Assembly: GCA_045430285.1 (NCBI GenBank)
Contig: JAILXV010000004.1
Coordinates: forward strand, 1-64,000
Direction: 5' to 3'
From: Agarilytica sp045430285
GTDB lineage: Bacteria; Pseudomonadota; Gammaproteobacteria; Pseudomonadales; Cellvibrionaceae
Length of the DNA: 64,000 bases
In this document: in pieces, positions 24,226 through 32,582 of the stretch
How positions within the stretch are numbered: position 1 is the stretch's first letter
Layout: every line of letters begins with the position of its first letter
Notes under the pieces: model-generated
Told to the model about the DNA's origin: nothing
The model's input: only the letters and a program-made list of their open reading frames with translations
Database searches by the model: none
Program-made: the position numbers and the translations under genes

Positions 24226-25488
24226 ATGTTTGACAAAAACCAAACAATCGCTGATTTTGACCCCGAAATTTGGCAAGCCATCGAAAATGAAGGCACACGC
24301 CAAGAAGAGCATATTGAGCTCATCGCTTCAGAAAACTATACCAGTCCACTGGTAATGGCTGCCCAGGGCACCAAGTTGACGAACAAGTATGCGGAAGGGT
24401 ATCCGAACAAACGTTACTACGGTGGTTGTGAGTTTGTCGATAAGGCAGAAGCCATGGCTATCGACCGTGCAAAAGCGCTATTTGGTGCTGATTACGCAAA
24501 CGTTCAGCCGCACTCCGGTTCTCAAGCGAACAATGCGGTATACGCCGCTTTGTGTAAGCCAGGTGATACGGTATTGGGCATGAGCTTGGATCATGGTGGT
24601 CATTTGACTCACGGTGCTAAGGTCAACTTCTCTGGCAAGATTTATAACGCAGTTCAGTACGGCATTAACCCAGAGACGGGTGAAGTGGATTATGACGAGA
24701 TCGCGAATCTAGCGCGTGAGCACAAACCAACCATGATTGTGGCGGGTTTCTCTGCGTATAGCCAAGTATTGGATTGGCAGAAATTCCGCGATATCGCAGA
24801 TGAAGTGGGCGCTTACTTGATGGTCGATATGGCGCACGTTGCGGGTTTGATTGCGGCGGGGGTTTACCCTTCACCCGTACAAATCGCTGATGTAACGACT
24901 TCTACAACCCACAAAACGTTGCGTGGCCCTCGTGGTGGCATCATCTTGGCGAAGGCGAATGCTGAGATAGAGAAGAAGTTAAATTCAGCGGTATTCCCAG
25001 GTGGCCAGGGTGGTCCTTTAATGCACGTGATTGCAGGTAAGGCGATTAGCTTTAAAGAGGCGATGTCTCAAGAATTTAAAGATTACCAAGCGCAGGTTGT
25101 TGCCAACGCGAAGGTAATGGCGGCGACCTTTATTGAGCGCGGTATTAAGATTGTGTCTGGTGGTACAGAGAATCACTTGATGTTGGTCGATTTGATTGGC
25201 AAAGAGTACACCGGTAAAGATGCTGATGCGGCTTTGGGTCAAGCGTATATCACCGTGAATAAAAACGCAGTGCCTAACGACCCTCGTTCACCGTTTGTCA
25301 CCAGTGGGTTGCGAGTGGGTACGCCCGCGATCACGACACGAGGTTTCAAAGAAGAAGAGACTAAGCAGCTGACGAATTGGATGGTGGATGTTCTCGAGTC
25401 ATTGGAAAATGGCACTTCAGAAACTGTGATTCCAGAAGTCAAAGCAAAAGTTTTAGAGGTTTGTGCGAAGTTTCCCGTTTACGGATAA
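24226..25488 (+). CDS. glyA: Serine hydroxymethyltransferase
   Basis: The 420-residue PLP enzyme converts serine and tetrahydrofolate to glycine and 5,10-methylene-THF, the main source of one-carbon units. The cofactor lysine lies in TTSTTHKTLRGPRGG, and HSGSQAN, MDHGGHLTHG-type and VDMAHVAGLIA segments are all in place. The N-terminus (FDPEIWQAIENEGTRQEEHIELIASENYTSP) is typical. ATG at 24226 has GAGGA six bases upstream; an earlier in-frame GTG at 24214 overlaps that site. A terminator follows. Folate one-carbon supply sits naturally beside the riboflavin and nucleotide genes downstream. Confidence 0.98.
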   Translation: MFDKNQTIADFDPEIWQAIENEGTRQEEHIELIASENYTSPLVMAAQGTKLTNKYAEGYPNKRYYGGCEFVDKAEAMAIDRAKALFGADYANVQPHSGSQANNAVYAALCKPGDTVLGMSLDHGGHLTHGAKVNFSGKIYNAVQYGINPETGEVDYDEIANLAREHKPTMIVAGFSAYSQVLDWQKFRDIADEVGAYLMVDMAHVAGLIAAGVYPSPVQIADVTTSTTHKTLRGPRGGIILAKANAEIEKKLNSAVFPGGQGGPLMHVIAGKAISFKEAMSQEFKDYQAQVVANAKVMAATFIERGIKIVSGGTENHLMLVDLIGKEYTGKDADAALGQAYITVNKNAVPNDPRSPFVTSGLRVGTPAITTRGFKEEETKQLTNWMVDVLESLENGTSETVIPEVKAKVLEVCAKFPVYG

Positions 25489-25508
25489 CCCTGCGGTACG
25501 TGTTATTT

Positions 25509-25535
25509 AAAAGCAGCCATTTTGGCTGCTTTTTT
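25509..25535 (+). terminator. Rho-independent terminator after glyA
   Basis: AAAAGCAGCCA, short loop, TGGCTGCTTTTTT, about 20 bases after the stop codon. Confidence 0.93.
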
Positions 25536-25663
25536 GTTTGTATCGCCGTTAAATACTGCTGGTTTCGTAGTGTCCAGCGAAAAATATGGGTAGAAAACCT
25601 TCAAACGAAATTGTGTTAAAATCTCGTCACTTTTTGATAGGCAACTTCACAGGCTAAGCCAAT

Positions 25664-26119
25664 ATGCATTGTCCTTTCTGTGCCGAAACAGATACCAAAG
25701 TTATTGATTCTCGTCTTGTGGCGAGCGGCTCCCAAGTGCGCCGTCGTCGAGAGTGTCTGACATGTCACGAGCGTTTCACCACGTTTGAAGGTGCTGAGCT
25801 TTTGATGCCTAAGATCATCAAGCAAGACGGCACGCGTGAGCCATTCGATGAAGAGAAGTTACGTAATGGGTTCTTTCGTGCGTTAGAGAAACGCCCAGTC
25901 AGCGTGGAAAGTATTGAAGCGTCCATCAATAGTGTGAAGCATTCTCTGCAAGCCATGGGCGAGCGTGAAGTGAAATCATTAGTGATTGGCGAGAACGTTA
26001 TGGATGAGCTTCGCGGGCTTGATCAGGTGGCTTATGTTCGCTTTGCTTCTGTTTACCGCAGCTTCCAAGACTTGAGCGAGTTCCAGCAGGAAATCGATAA
26101 GCTGCAGCAGCAAGAATGA
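25664..26119 (+). CDS. nrdR: Transcriptional repressor NrdR
   Basis: The 151-residue protein has an N-terminal zinc ribbon (CPFC at 3-6, CLTC at 31-34) and a C-terminal ATP-cone domain. NrdR senses (d)ATP and represses ribonucleotide reductase genes at NrdR boxes. Sequence and length match the family throughout (DSRLVASGSQVRRRRECLTCHERFTTFE). The stop TGA at 26117-26119 overlaps the ribD start in an ATGA, so ribD translation is coupled to nrdR, an order conserved in many gammaproteobacteria. Confidence 0.98.
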   Translation: MHCPFCAETDTKVIDSRLVASGSQVRRRRECLTCHERFTTFEGAELLMPKIIKQDGTREPFDEEKLRNGFFRALEKRPVSVESIEASINSVKHSLQAMGEREVKSLVIGENVMDELRGLDQVAYVRFASVYRSFQDLSEFQQEIDKLQQQE

Positions 26120-27198
26120 TCACCGCCAGCGACAGAGAGATGATGGCGCAGGCATTGCGCTTGGCCGAGCGCGGCCTTAACTCTACAACGCCGAATCCAC
26201 GTGTCGGCTGTATTATTACAAATTCCGCTTTCGAGATTGTGGGCGAAGGCTTTCATGCAAAGGCCGGCGAAGCCCATGCTGAGATTAACGCACTGGCAGC
26301 CGCAGGCGAACTAGCGAAAGAGGCTACGGTATACGTCACCTTGGAGCCATGTGGTCACCAAGGTAAAACCGGCCCCTGTGCGGATGCTTTGGTTTCGGCG
26401 GGCGTTGCTCGTGTCGTCTACGCGATGGAAGATCCAAACCGCGAAGTGTCTGGGGCAGGTCTTGAGCGTTTGCGAAGCGCGGGCATTGAGGTCGATGGGC
26501 CGGTATTAGAAGATTCAGCTAGGCGGCTAAACGAAGGTTTTGTAAAGCGCATGACACAAGGCTTACCCTTTGTTCGCTGTAAAATGGCCACAAGTCTCGA
26601 TGGTCGTACGGCGATGGCTAGCGGAGAAAGTAAGTGGATTACCGGCCCAGATGCGCGAGCAGATGCACAAAAGTTACGCGCGCGTAGTTGTGCCATTATT
26701 ACCGGTGTGGAATCGGTGATCCATGATGACCCAGCGTTAACGGTACGTTTAGAAAATGAAGACCGCCAACCGCTGCGTATAGTATTAGATACTCACGGCC
26801 GTTGCCCTAAAAAGGCCGATATCTTGAATCAGCCTGGGCACACGGTTATTGCCGTGGGCGAGTCCGCCGATATGAAAGACGAAGAACGGATGGTGTGGCA
26901 TTTGCCGGAAAAACAGGGGCGTATCAATCTCAGAGCATTATTGAAGCGCTTAGCGGATGAAGGGTGTAACGAGGTATTAGTAGAAACCGGAGCTACACTC
27001 GCAGGGGCTTTCGTGGCAGAAGGCTTGGTAGATGAGTTCGTTTTCTATATGGCGTCAATGTTGATGGGCAGTAGCGCGAGACCGATATTTGAGTTGCCGA
27101 TTGACAAAATGAGCGGTCAATTGCCGCTGAATATACAAGATATTCGCGCAATAGGTGCGGATTGGCGTATTATCGCGACCCCCGACCCGGTAGGCTGA
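26116..27198 (+). CDS. ribD: Riboflavin biosynthesis deaminase/reductase RibD
   Basis: The 360-residue bifunctional enzyme carries out the second and third steps of riboflavin synthesis. The N-terminal deaminase (1-145) has the zinc motifs HAEINAL and PCGHQGKTGPC; the C-terminal reductase (about 150-360) begins VRCKMATSLDGRTAMASGESKWITGPDAR and binds NADPH. The ATG overlaps the nrdR stop by four bases. Downstream, a nested inverted repeat separates it from ribE. Confidence 0.97.
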   Translation: MITASDREMMAQALRLAERGLNSTTPNPRVGCIITNSAFEIVGEGFHAKAGEAHAEINALAAAGELAKEATVYVTLEPCGHQGKTGPCADALVSAGVARVVYAMEDPNREVSGAGLERLRSAGIEVDGPVLEDSARRLNEGFVKRMTQGLPFVRCKMATSLDGRTAMASGESKWITGPDARADAQKLRARSCAIITGVESVIHDDPALTVRLENEDRQPLRIVLDTHGRCPKKADILNQPGHTVIAVGESADMKDEERMVWHLPEKQGRINLRALLKRLADEGCNEVLVETGATLAGAFVAEGLVDEFVFYMASMLMGSSARPIFELPIDKMSGQLPLNIQDIRAIGADWRIIATPDPVG

Positions 27199-27220
27199 GT
27201 TTTTGGCAGATATAGGGGCC

Positions 27221-27330
27221 ATTGGTAGGCTTATACAAGGTTTTCGGGACATCTGAGGCATGGATGCCGAAGCTGAGCGTATAGGGACATATTTACAGCG
27301 CTCCAGAAAACCTTGTATAAGCCTAACAAT
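27221..27330. repeat. Nested inverted repeat, copy 2 (inverted relative to copies 1 and 3)
   Basis: Perfect 20-base arms at 27226-27245 and 27306-27325, extended to about 25 with one mismatch (ATTGG and ACAAT flanks). Inside are GGCA-TGGA-TGCC (27257-27268) and TATAGGGACATATTTA (27280-27295). Read on the minus strand the order and loops (TCCC, TCCA) match copy 1. Confidence 0.88.
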
Positions 27331-27392
27331 CGCCGGAATGATATAAAAGCTATCGGATAAACGTTCTGTACAAGTAGAGTCAAACGAGCCCT

Positions 27393-28049
27393 GTGTTTAC
27401 TGGAATTATTCAAGCAATTGGTCGCGTCGAAGCATTAGAGCGACGATCTGGCGATGTGCGCATCACTGTCTCTGCGCCTACCCTTGAATGGGATGATGTG
27501 GCGCTAGGTGATTCCATCGCGACCAATGGCGTATGCCTTACCGCTGTTGCCTTACCTGGTCAGGCATTTGTGGCTGATGTGTCTGTGGAAACCTTAGATT
27601 TAACGACTGTGGGCAAGTGGAAAGTTGGGTCGAACGTAAATCTAGAAAAAGCCCTGACGCCAGAATCGCGCCTTGGTGGCCATATTGTGAGTGGGCATGT
27701 TGATGGGCTAGGCGAAGTGCTGAGCCGTGAAGTCGATGCTCGGTCAGAACGATTTAAAGTGCGCACGCCTAAAGCGTTGGCTAAATATGTTGCCCACAAA
27801 GGTTCTATAACTGTGGATGGCATTAGCCTTACCGTGAACCAAGTGGATGGTGATGTATTTGATTTGAATATTGTGCCGCATACTTTGAGCCATACTGTTA
27901 TGGGCGAGTATCAAGCGGGTACGCAGGTAAATTTAGAAGTAGATGTTATTGCTCGGTATCTGGAAAGATTATTGATGGGCGAAAAAGCTGCGGAGAAAAA
28001 CGCGACGATTAGCGAAGCGTTTTTAGCGGAAAACGGTTATTTAAAATAA
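27393..28049 (+). CDS. ribE: Riboflavin synthase (alpha subunit)
   Basis: The 218-residue protein is a tandem of two lumazine-binding barrels, each with the MFTGII(Q)...G and GHIVSGHVDG-type motifs. It dismutates two 6,7-dimethyl-8-ribityllumazines to riboflavin and the pyrimidine precursor, the last step of the pathway. The GTG at 27393 is the start because family members begin exactly MFTGII. I looked for an FMN riboswitch in the 194 bases upstream and saw none. Confidence 0.97.
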   Translation: MFTGIIQAIGRVEALERRSGDVRITVSAPTLEWDDVALGDSIATNGVCLTAVALPGQAFVADVSVETLDLTTVGKWKVGSNVNLEKALTPESRLGGHIVSGHVDGLGEVLSREVDARSERFKVRTPKALAKYVAHKGSITVDGISLTVNQVDGDVFDLNIVPHTLSHTVMGEYQAGTQVNLEVDVIARYLERLLMGEKAAEKNATISEAFLAENGYLK

Positions 28050-28063
28050 ATTTTTGAGGATCT

Positions 28064-29179
28064 ATGAAACTCAATAGCGTTGAAGAAATTATCGATGACA
28101 TTCGCCAAGGGCGAATGGTTATCTTAATGGACGATGAAGATCGAGAGAACGAAGGTGATCTTGTCATCGCGGCCCAGCAAGTACGGGCAGAAGATATTAA
28201 TTTTATGGCGACCCATGCGCGTGGGCTTATTTGTCTGACCTTGTCCGGTGATCGTTGTCGTCAATTAGATTTACCTTTAATGGTGAAAGACAACCGTGCT
28301 GCTCACTCCACCGCATTTACGGTTTCTATTGAAGCGGCAGAGGGCGTAACGACGGGTATTTCAGCCGCAGACCGTGCCCGTACCGTTCGCGCTGCAGTAG
28401 CACCGAATGCAAAACCGCAAGACTTAGTTCAGCCTGGGCATATCTTCCCACTAATGGCAGAACAAGGCGGCGTTTTAATTCGTGCTGGTCATACGGAAGC
28501 CGGTTGTGATTTGGCACGGTTAGCGGGTTACGATCCTTCTGCAGTGATTATCGAAATTATGAACGAAGACGGCACCATGGCGCGTCGTCCAGAGTTGGAA
28601 GTATTTGCTGAGAAGCACGATATTAAAATAGGCACCATCGCGGATTTAATTCATTACCGCATGATGAATGAAAAAACCGTCGTCTGTATTAATGAGCGAA
28701 AAGTAAATACTCAGTACGGTGAATTTACATTACGCACATACGAAAATAGTGCCCACCAGGAATTGCATTTTGCTTTGGTAAAAGGTGATGTGGATACGGA
28801 TGAGTCTGTCTTGGTTCGCGTTCATGTGGCCAGTACGGCTCGGGATGTATTAGGTGTGGAGCGTACAGGTAACGATATCCCAACACCTTGGAGTTTCCAG
28901 CGCGCAATGAAATGTGTCGCAGATGCGGGCAAAGGTGTTTTGGTGTTGATTTGCCACAGCGAATCAACGCAAGAAATTGAAGAAAGTATTGATTGGATGC
29001 TATCGGGTAAGCAAGCGCGCCCTAAGCAAGACATGTCGTACAAACAGATTGGTGCTGGAGCGCAAATACTTAAAGATCTTGGCGTTGAAAAAATGCGTTT
29101 GATGAGTGCTCCATTTAAATTTAGCGGTATTTCAGGCTTCGATTTAGAAGTGACTGAATATATACAGATTGACGATTAA
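28064..29179 (+). CDS. ribB: 3,4-DHBP synthase with degenerate GTP cyclohydrolase II-like domain
   Basis: Residues 1-200 are a complete 3,4-dihydroxy-2-butanone-4-phosphate synthase with the Mg-binding DDEDRENEGDLV (23-34), the THARGLICLTL block and GHTEAGCDLARLAG. Residues about 206-371 are homologous to GTP cyclohydrolase II (GEFTLRTYENSAHQELHFALVKGD, SVLVRVH) but the three zinc cysteines of the CxTGDxxxSxRCDC motif are gone (VASTARDVLGVERTGN). The C-terminal half is therefore unlikely to open GTP; it may be structural or regulatory, like the RibBX type. A separate full ribA at 32583 supplies that activity. Confidence 0.95.
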   Translation: MKLNSVEEIIDDIRQGRMVILMDDEDRENEGDLVIAAQQVRAEDINFMATHARGLICLTLSGDRCRQLDLPLMVKDNRAAHSTAFTVSIEAAEGVTTGISAADRARTVRAAVAPNAKPQDLVQPGHIFPLMAEQGGVLIRAGHTEAGCDLARLAGYDPSAVIIEIMNEDGTMARRPELEVFAEKHDIKIGTIADLIHYRMMNEKTVVCINERKVNTQYGEFTLRTYENSAHQELHFALVKGDVDTDESVLVRVHVASTARDVLGVERTGNDIPTPWSFQRAMKCVADAGKGVLVLICHSESTQEIEESIDWMLSGKQARPKQDMSYKQIGAGAQILKDLGVEKMRLMSAPFKFSGISGFDLEVTEYIQIDD

Positions 29180-29194
29180 GAAGGTTGAAAAAGC

Positions 29195-29662
29195 ATGACA
29201 ATTAAAGTGATTGAAGGTGATTTTAAGCAAGTTAAGGGCAAGTTTGCCTTGCTCGTTAGTCGTTGGAATAGCTTTGTGGTCGAGCATTTAAAAGAGGGCG
29301 CAATCGATACGCTTCGCCGTCAAGGTGTTGCCGATGATGATATCGAAATAGTGTATGCGCCAGGTGCCTTTGAATTTCCTCTAGCCGCACAAAAAATTGC
29401 AGATACAAAAAAGTATGATGCCATTATTGCTTTGGGTGCTGTGATTCGTGGCGGCACACCGCATTTTGATTATGTTGCGGGTGAGTGCACAAAAGGGCTT
29501 GCACAAGTATCGTTAAATGCGGGTCTGCCGATTACCTTCGGTGTATTAACGGTAGACAGTATTGAGCAAGCCATTGAGCGCTCGGGTACTAAAGCCGGTA
29601 ATAAAGGTGCAGAAGCAGCGAGTACGGCACTTGAAATGGTTTCTTTAATTAATAAGCTTTAA
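29195..29662 (+). CDS. ribH: 6,7-dimethyl-8-ribityllumazine synthase
   Basis: The 155-residue protein condenses the RibB product with the pyrimidine from RibD. The catalytic His lies in IRGGTPHFDYVAGE, the substrate loop in YAPGAFEFPLAAQ, and the end GNKGAEAASTALEMV is standard. The family forms 60-mers or decamers. ATG at 29195 has GAAGG upstream; 15 bases separate it from ribB, so co-transcription is likely. Confidence 0.97.
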   Translation: MTIKVIEGDFKQVKGKFALLVSRWNSFVVEHLKEGAIDTLRRQGVADDDIEIVYAPGAFEFPLAAQKIADTKKYDAIIALGAVIRGGTPHFDYVAGECTKGLAQVSLNAGLPITFGVLTVDSIEQAIERSGTKAGNKGAEAASTALEMVSLINKL

Positions 29663-29679
29663 GCGCAAGATTTACTATT

Positions 29680-30177
29680 ATGAAAATTACTGCAGCGACC
29701 CGTAGTCGCGCACGTCACTATGCAATGCAAGCGCTTTACCAGTGGGAAATGACTGGTAATAATCTCGGTGCTATCGAGTCTGAATATCATACTGATAATG
29801 ATATGTCGAAAGTCGATGTTGAGTATTTTCATGAGTTGTTTCATGGGGCTGCAGCGATTAAGTCTACCTTGGATGAAGCCTATACGCCTTTTTTGAAAGG
29901 GACGTCTTTGGATGAGTTGGATCCGGTGACGAAGGCTATTTTACGGATGGCGAGTTTTGAGTTTAAGTCTCGTGTGGATGTGCCGTATAAAGTGGTGATC
30001 AATGAGTCGGTGAATTTGGCGAAAAAATTTGGTGCTGCAGATAGCCATAAATTTGTGAATGGTGTGCTGGATAAATTGGCGCCCACTTTGCGAGAGGCTG
30101 AGGTTAAGGCGGGTGGCAAGTCTGCGGGAAAAGCGGGTAAGAAGCCGAAAGACGCTGCCAAGAAAAAGAGTTCTTGA
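29680..30177 (+). CDS. nusB: Transcription antitermination protein NusB
   Basis: The 165-residue all-helical RNA-binding protein works with NusE (S10) at boxA to promote rRNA antitermination. RSRARHYAMQALYQWEMTG at the N-terminus and VPYKVVINESVNLAKKFGAADSHKFVNGVLDKLA near the C-terminus are diagnostic. A Lys/Gly/Ala-rich tail of about 25 residues (from VKAGGKSAGK) is longer than in E. coli NusB (139 residues) and may add nonspecific RNA affinity. It follows ribH by 17 bases, the usual order. Confidence 0.96.
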   Translation: MKITAATRSRARHYAMQALYQWEMTGNNLGAIESEYHTDNDMSKVDVEYFHELFHGAAAIKSTLDEAYTPFLKGTSLDELDPVTKAILRMASFEFKSRVDVPYKVVINESVNLAKKFGAADSHKFVNGVLDKLAPTLREAEVKAGGKSAGKAGKKPKDAAKKKSS

Positions 30178-30218
30178 GGTAGTAACCCCTAACACTGCCC
30201 CAATTTTTATAGCTCCCA

Positions 30219-30320
30219 GCGAACCCTGGAATATTTTCAAGACACGCCGCGAGTACATCCTGTAGGCTCTCTGATGACATCCTTGTCATCAGAAGGTCTT
30301 GAAAACATTCCAGGATTCAC
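30219..30320. repeat. Nested inverted repeat, copy 3
   Basis: Arms of 19 bases at 30225-30243 and 30296-30314 differ at one position. Inside are GAGTACA-TCC-TGTAGGCTC (30251-30269) and a perfect nine-base stem CTGATGACA-TCCT-TGTCATCAG (30271-30292). Same plan as the elements at 23869 and 27221, with different arm sequence. Confidence 0.9.
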
Positions 30321-30365
30321 TTTTGGTATTTCCGATAATTACGGCAACTAAAACGAATTCTCGTG

Positions 30366-31370
30366 ATGGATGAATTTGAATTAATTTCGCGATATTTTAA
30401 GCGCGAACAAGATTATCCTAATATTCCTCTCGCCGTTGGCGATGATTGTGCGATTGCGAGTATTCCAGCGGGAAAACAGTTGGTGTTTTCCATTGATACG
30501 CTCCTACCTGATGTACATTTCTTTTCTGGCTCTGATGCCAATTTAATTGCGGCGCGTGCCCTACGTGTTTCGTTAAGTGATTTGGCGGCGATGGGAGCGA
30601 CGCCTTTGTGTTTCACGCTTGCGCTGTCCCTGCCTGAAGTAAATGAAGAATGGTTAGCGTCATTTAGCGAGGGTTTACATCAAGTGGCGGAGTTATTTTC
30701 TTGCCCTTTGGTGGGTGGGGATACGGTGCGCGGACCGCTTTGTATTTCAATCCAGGTTCAGGGCTTGGTGAATGAAGGCAAAGCGATTTGTCGTAGTGGC
30801 GCTGAGGTGGGAGATGATATTTTTGTGTCTGGCCCGATGGGTGACGGAGCTGCTGCGTTGCATATGTTGCGGGAGTTGATGCAGGACGACTCAAAGGATG
30901 AGCTAGATATTGACGAAGATGATTGTGAATATTTGGTGGAGCGATATTTTAGGCCTGAACCTCAATTGAGTCTTGGGCAGGCTCTGGAGGGAGTGGCCAG
31001 TGCAGCCATTGACGTGTCGGATGGCTTGGTCGCTGATCTGGGGCATATCTGCCGAGCGAGTGGCGTTGCTGCATCTTTGAGCTTGGAGGCAATTCCGTAC
31101 TCTGTAGGGCTAAGTGTGCTGGCAGCTAACCTTGCTGAAACATCCGATGTACCAAGCACTATGGCTCAGGATTGGATTTTACATGGCGGCGACGATTACC
31201 AATTATGCTTTACCGTGCCAAAGGCTAAGCGTTCGCTGCTAGAAGAGCGTACTAAAGGATTGGATGTTACTATCACTCATATTGGTGAAGTGGAGGCAGG
31301 TTCCGGTGTTCGATCTAGTCGTAGCGGAGATGTCATCATAGCGAAGGGTTATCGTCATTTTGCTTCATAA
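30366..31370 (+). CDS. thiL: Thiamine-monophosphate kinase
   Basis: The 334-residue protein phosphorylates thiamine phosphate to thiamine diphosphate with ATP. It has the PurM/ThiL fold motifs: VGDDCA near 22, FSIDTLLPDVHF, SDLAAMGATP, VGGDTVRG and ISDGL-like IDVSDGLVADLGH, plus GDDYQLCFT near 278. The ATG at 30366 is preceded directly by an in-frame GTG. A nested inverted repeat lies between it and nusB, so it may have its own promoter. Confidence 0.96.
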   Translation: MDEFELISRYFKREQDYPNIPLAVGDDCAIASIPAGKQLVFSIDTLLPDVHFFSGSDANLIAARALRVSLSDLAAMGATPLCFTLALSLPEVNEEWLASFSEGLHQVAELFSCPLVGGDTVRGPLCISIQVQGLVNEGKAICRSGAEVGDDIFVSGPMGDGAAALHMLRELMQDDSKDELDIDEDDCEYLVERYFRPEPQLSLGQALEGVASAAIDVSDGLVADLGHICRASGVAASLSLEAIPYSVGLSVLAANLAETSDVPSTMAQDWILHGGDDYQLCFTVPKAKRSLLEERTKGLDVTITHIGEVEAGSGVRSSRSGDVIIAKGYRHFAS

Positions 31371-31406
31371 CTGCTATTACCGTAGACATATTAGGCGCAT
31401 TTTCTT

Positions 31407-31892
31407 GTGAGAAAACCTCAGCCCGTGGATTATAAGTTAGTGCTTCGTTCTCCGAATATGTTGCTGGCCTTTGGCTTTGGTTCGGGGCTTTCGCCTATTA
31501 TTCCAGGCACAATGGGGACTTTGGCCGCTATTCCTTTTTACTTGTTGTTGGTGCAGTTTCCGTGGTGGGGTTATGCCGCGCTTGTGGTGGCAGCGAATTT
31601 CTGGGGGAATTATTTGTGTGGGTATGCGTCCAAAAAGCTAGGCGTGCATGATCATTCGGGGATCGTCTGGGATGAGTTTGTTGGGTTTTGGATTACCATG
31701 TTTCTGGTGCCGTTGAGTTGGCAAAATGTGTTAGTCGGTTTTGTGTTGTTTCGCTTTTTCGATATGGTAAAGCCGTGGCCGATTTCATGGGTGGATAAGC
31801 ACGCAAAGGGTGGCTTTGGCATTATGATTGATGATGTGATCGCAGGTATTGCGGCTTGGCTATGCTTACAGGTGTGGTTGGTGTTCTTCTAA
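31407..31892 (+). CDS. pgpA: Phosphatidylglycerophosphatase A
   Basis: The 161-residue inner membrane phosphatase makes phosphatidylglycerol from its phosphate. FGFGSGLSPIIPGTMGTLAAIP, the IVWDEFVGFWITM metal region, FRFFDMVKPWPISW and the terminal GIMIDDVIAGIAA match the family closely. GTG at 31407 begins MRKPQPVDYKLVLRSP, a usual start. thiL-pgpA adjacency is conserved in many proteobacteria. Confidence 0.96.
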   Translation: MRKPQPVDYKLVLRSPNMLLAFGFGSGLSPIIPGTMGTLAAIPFYLLLVQFPWWGYAALVVAANFWGNYLCGYASKKLGVHDHSGIVWDEFVGFWITMFLVPLSWQNVLVGFVLFRFFDMVKPWPISWVDKHAKGGFGIMIDDVIAGIAAWLCLQVWLVFF

Positions 31893-31912
31893 GGTGTTTA
31901 GAGGGGATGTTT

Positions 31913-32566
31913 ATGCACAAGTTTAAGTTGTTGACGGTATTGGCGTGGGTGCTTGTGTTTATGCCGGTATCGGTTTTTGCTGCGAATGATATTGTTGTGC
32001 GTGGCCTGCTAAAGAATATGGTCGTGCTCGAAGTGAACGGTACCCAGCGCATAATTAAAGCGGGCAAGACCTCGCCGGAAGGTATCACGCTCATTAGCTC
32101 AAACACCAAAGAAGCGGTGGTGGACATTGATGGTAAGCAGCAGACCTTAACGTTGTCGCGTCAAATCGGGGGGGTGCAATATACCGCCCCAGAAAAAGAA
32201 CAAATTCGTATTGCCCGCGGTGTTGGTGGTCACTATTTTACCCCCGGGCGGATCAACAGCCAAAAGGTCAATTTTTTGGTGGATACTGGCGCAACAAATG
32301 TTGCGATGAGTTCGCTAGTCGCGAATAAATTACGTTTGGATTATAAATCGGGTATGCCCGTCAGTATTTCTACTGCAAACGGCGTGATTCGCGGATACCG
32401 TATTGTGTTGCAGAGTGTCTCTGTGGGCACAGTAAAAATAAGTAATGTTGAAGCGACCGTGACGGAAAGCGCTTTTCCATCGGAAATATTATTAGGAAAT
32501 TCGTATTTAGCGCGTGTTGAAATGAATGTCGATGACGGCGTGCTGGTGTTGCAAGCAAAGTTTTAG
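31913..32566 (+). CDS. Exported retropepsin-like aspartic protease
   Basis: The 217-residue precursor has a signal peptide (cut after VFA near residue 23). Residues about 105-215 form a single-lobe retroviral-type aspartyl protease domain with the catalytic NFLVDTGATNVAMS and a late ILLGNSYLARVEM, the pattern of the TIGR02281-type clan AA proteases. One lobe means it must dimerise. ATG at 31913 is chosen because GAGGGG lies six bases upstream; ATG 31907 has no site. It starts 20 bases after pgpA and ends 16 before ribA, so it sits within that operon. Confidence 0.88.
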   Translation: MHKFKLLTVLAWVLVFMPVSVFAANDIVVRGLLKNMVVLEVNGTQRIIKAGKTSPEGITLISSNTKEAVVDIDGKQQTLTLSRQIGGVQYTAPEKEQIRIARGVGGHYFTPGRINSQKVNFLVDTGATNVAMSSLVANKLRLDYKSGMPVSISTANGVIRGYRIVLQSVSVGTVKISNVEATVTESAFPSEILLGNSYLARVEMNVDDGVLVLQAKF

Positions 32567-32582
32567 TGATTGAGGAAATCTA

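Noticed and set aside
27199..27392. FMN riboswitch before ribE
   Set aside because: None of the conserved RFN-element blocks is visible; the gap is filled mainly by the nested inverted repeat.
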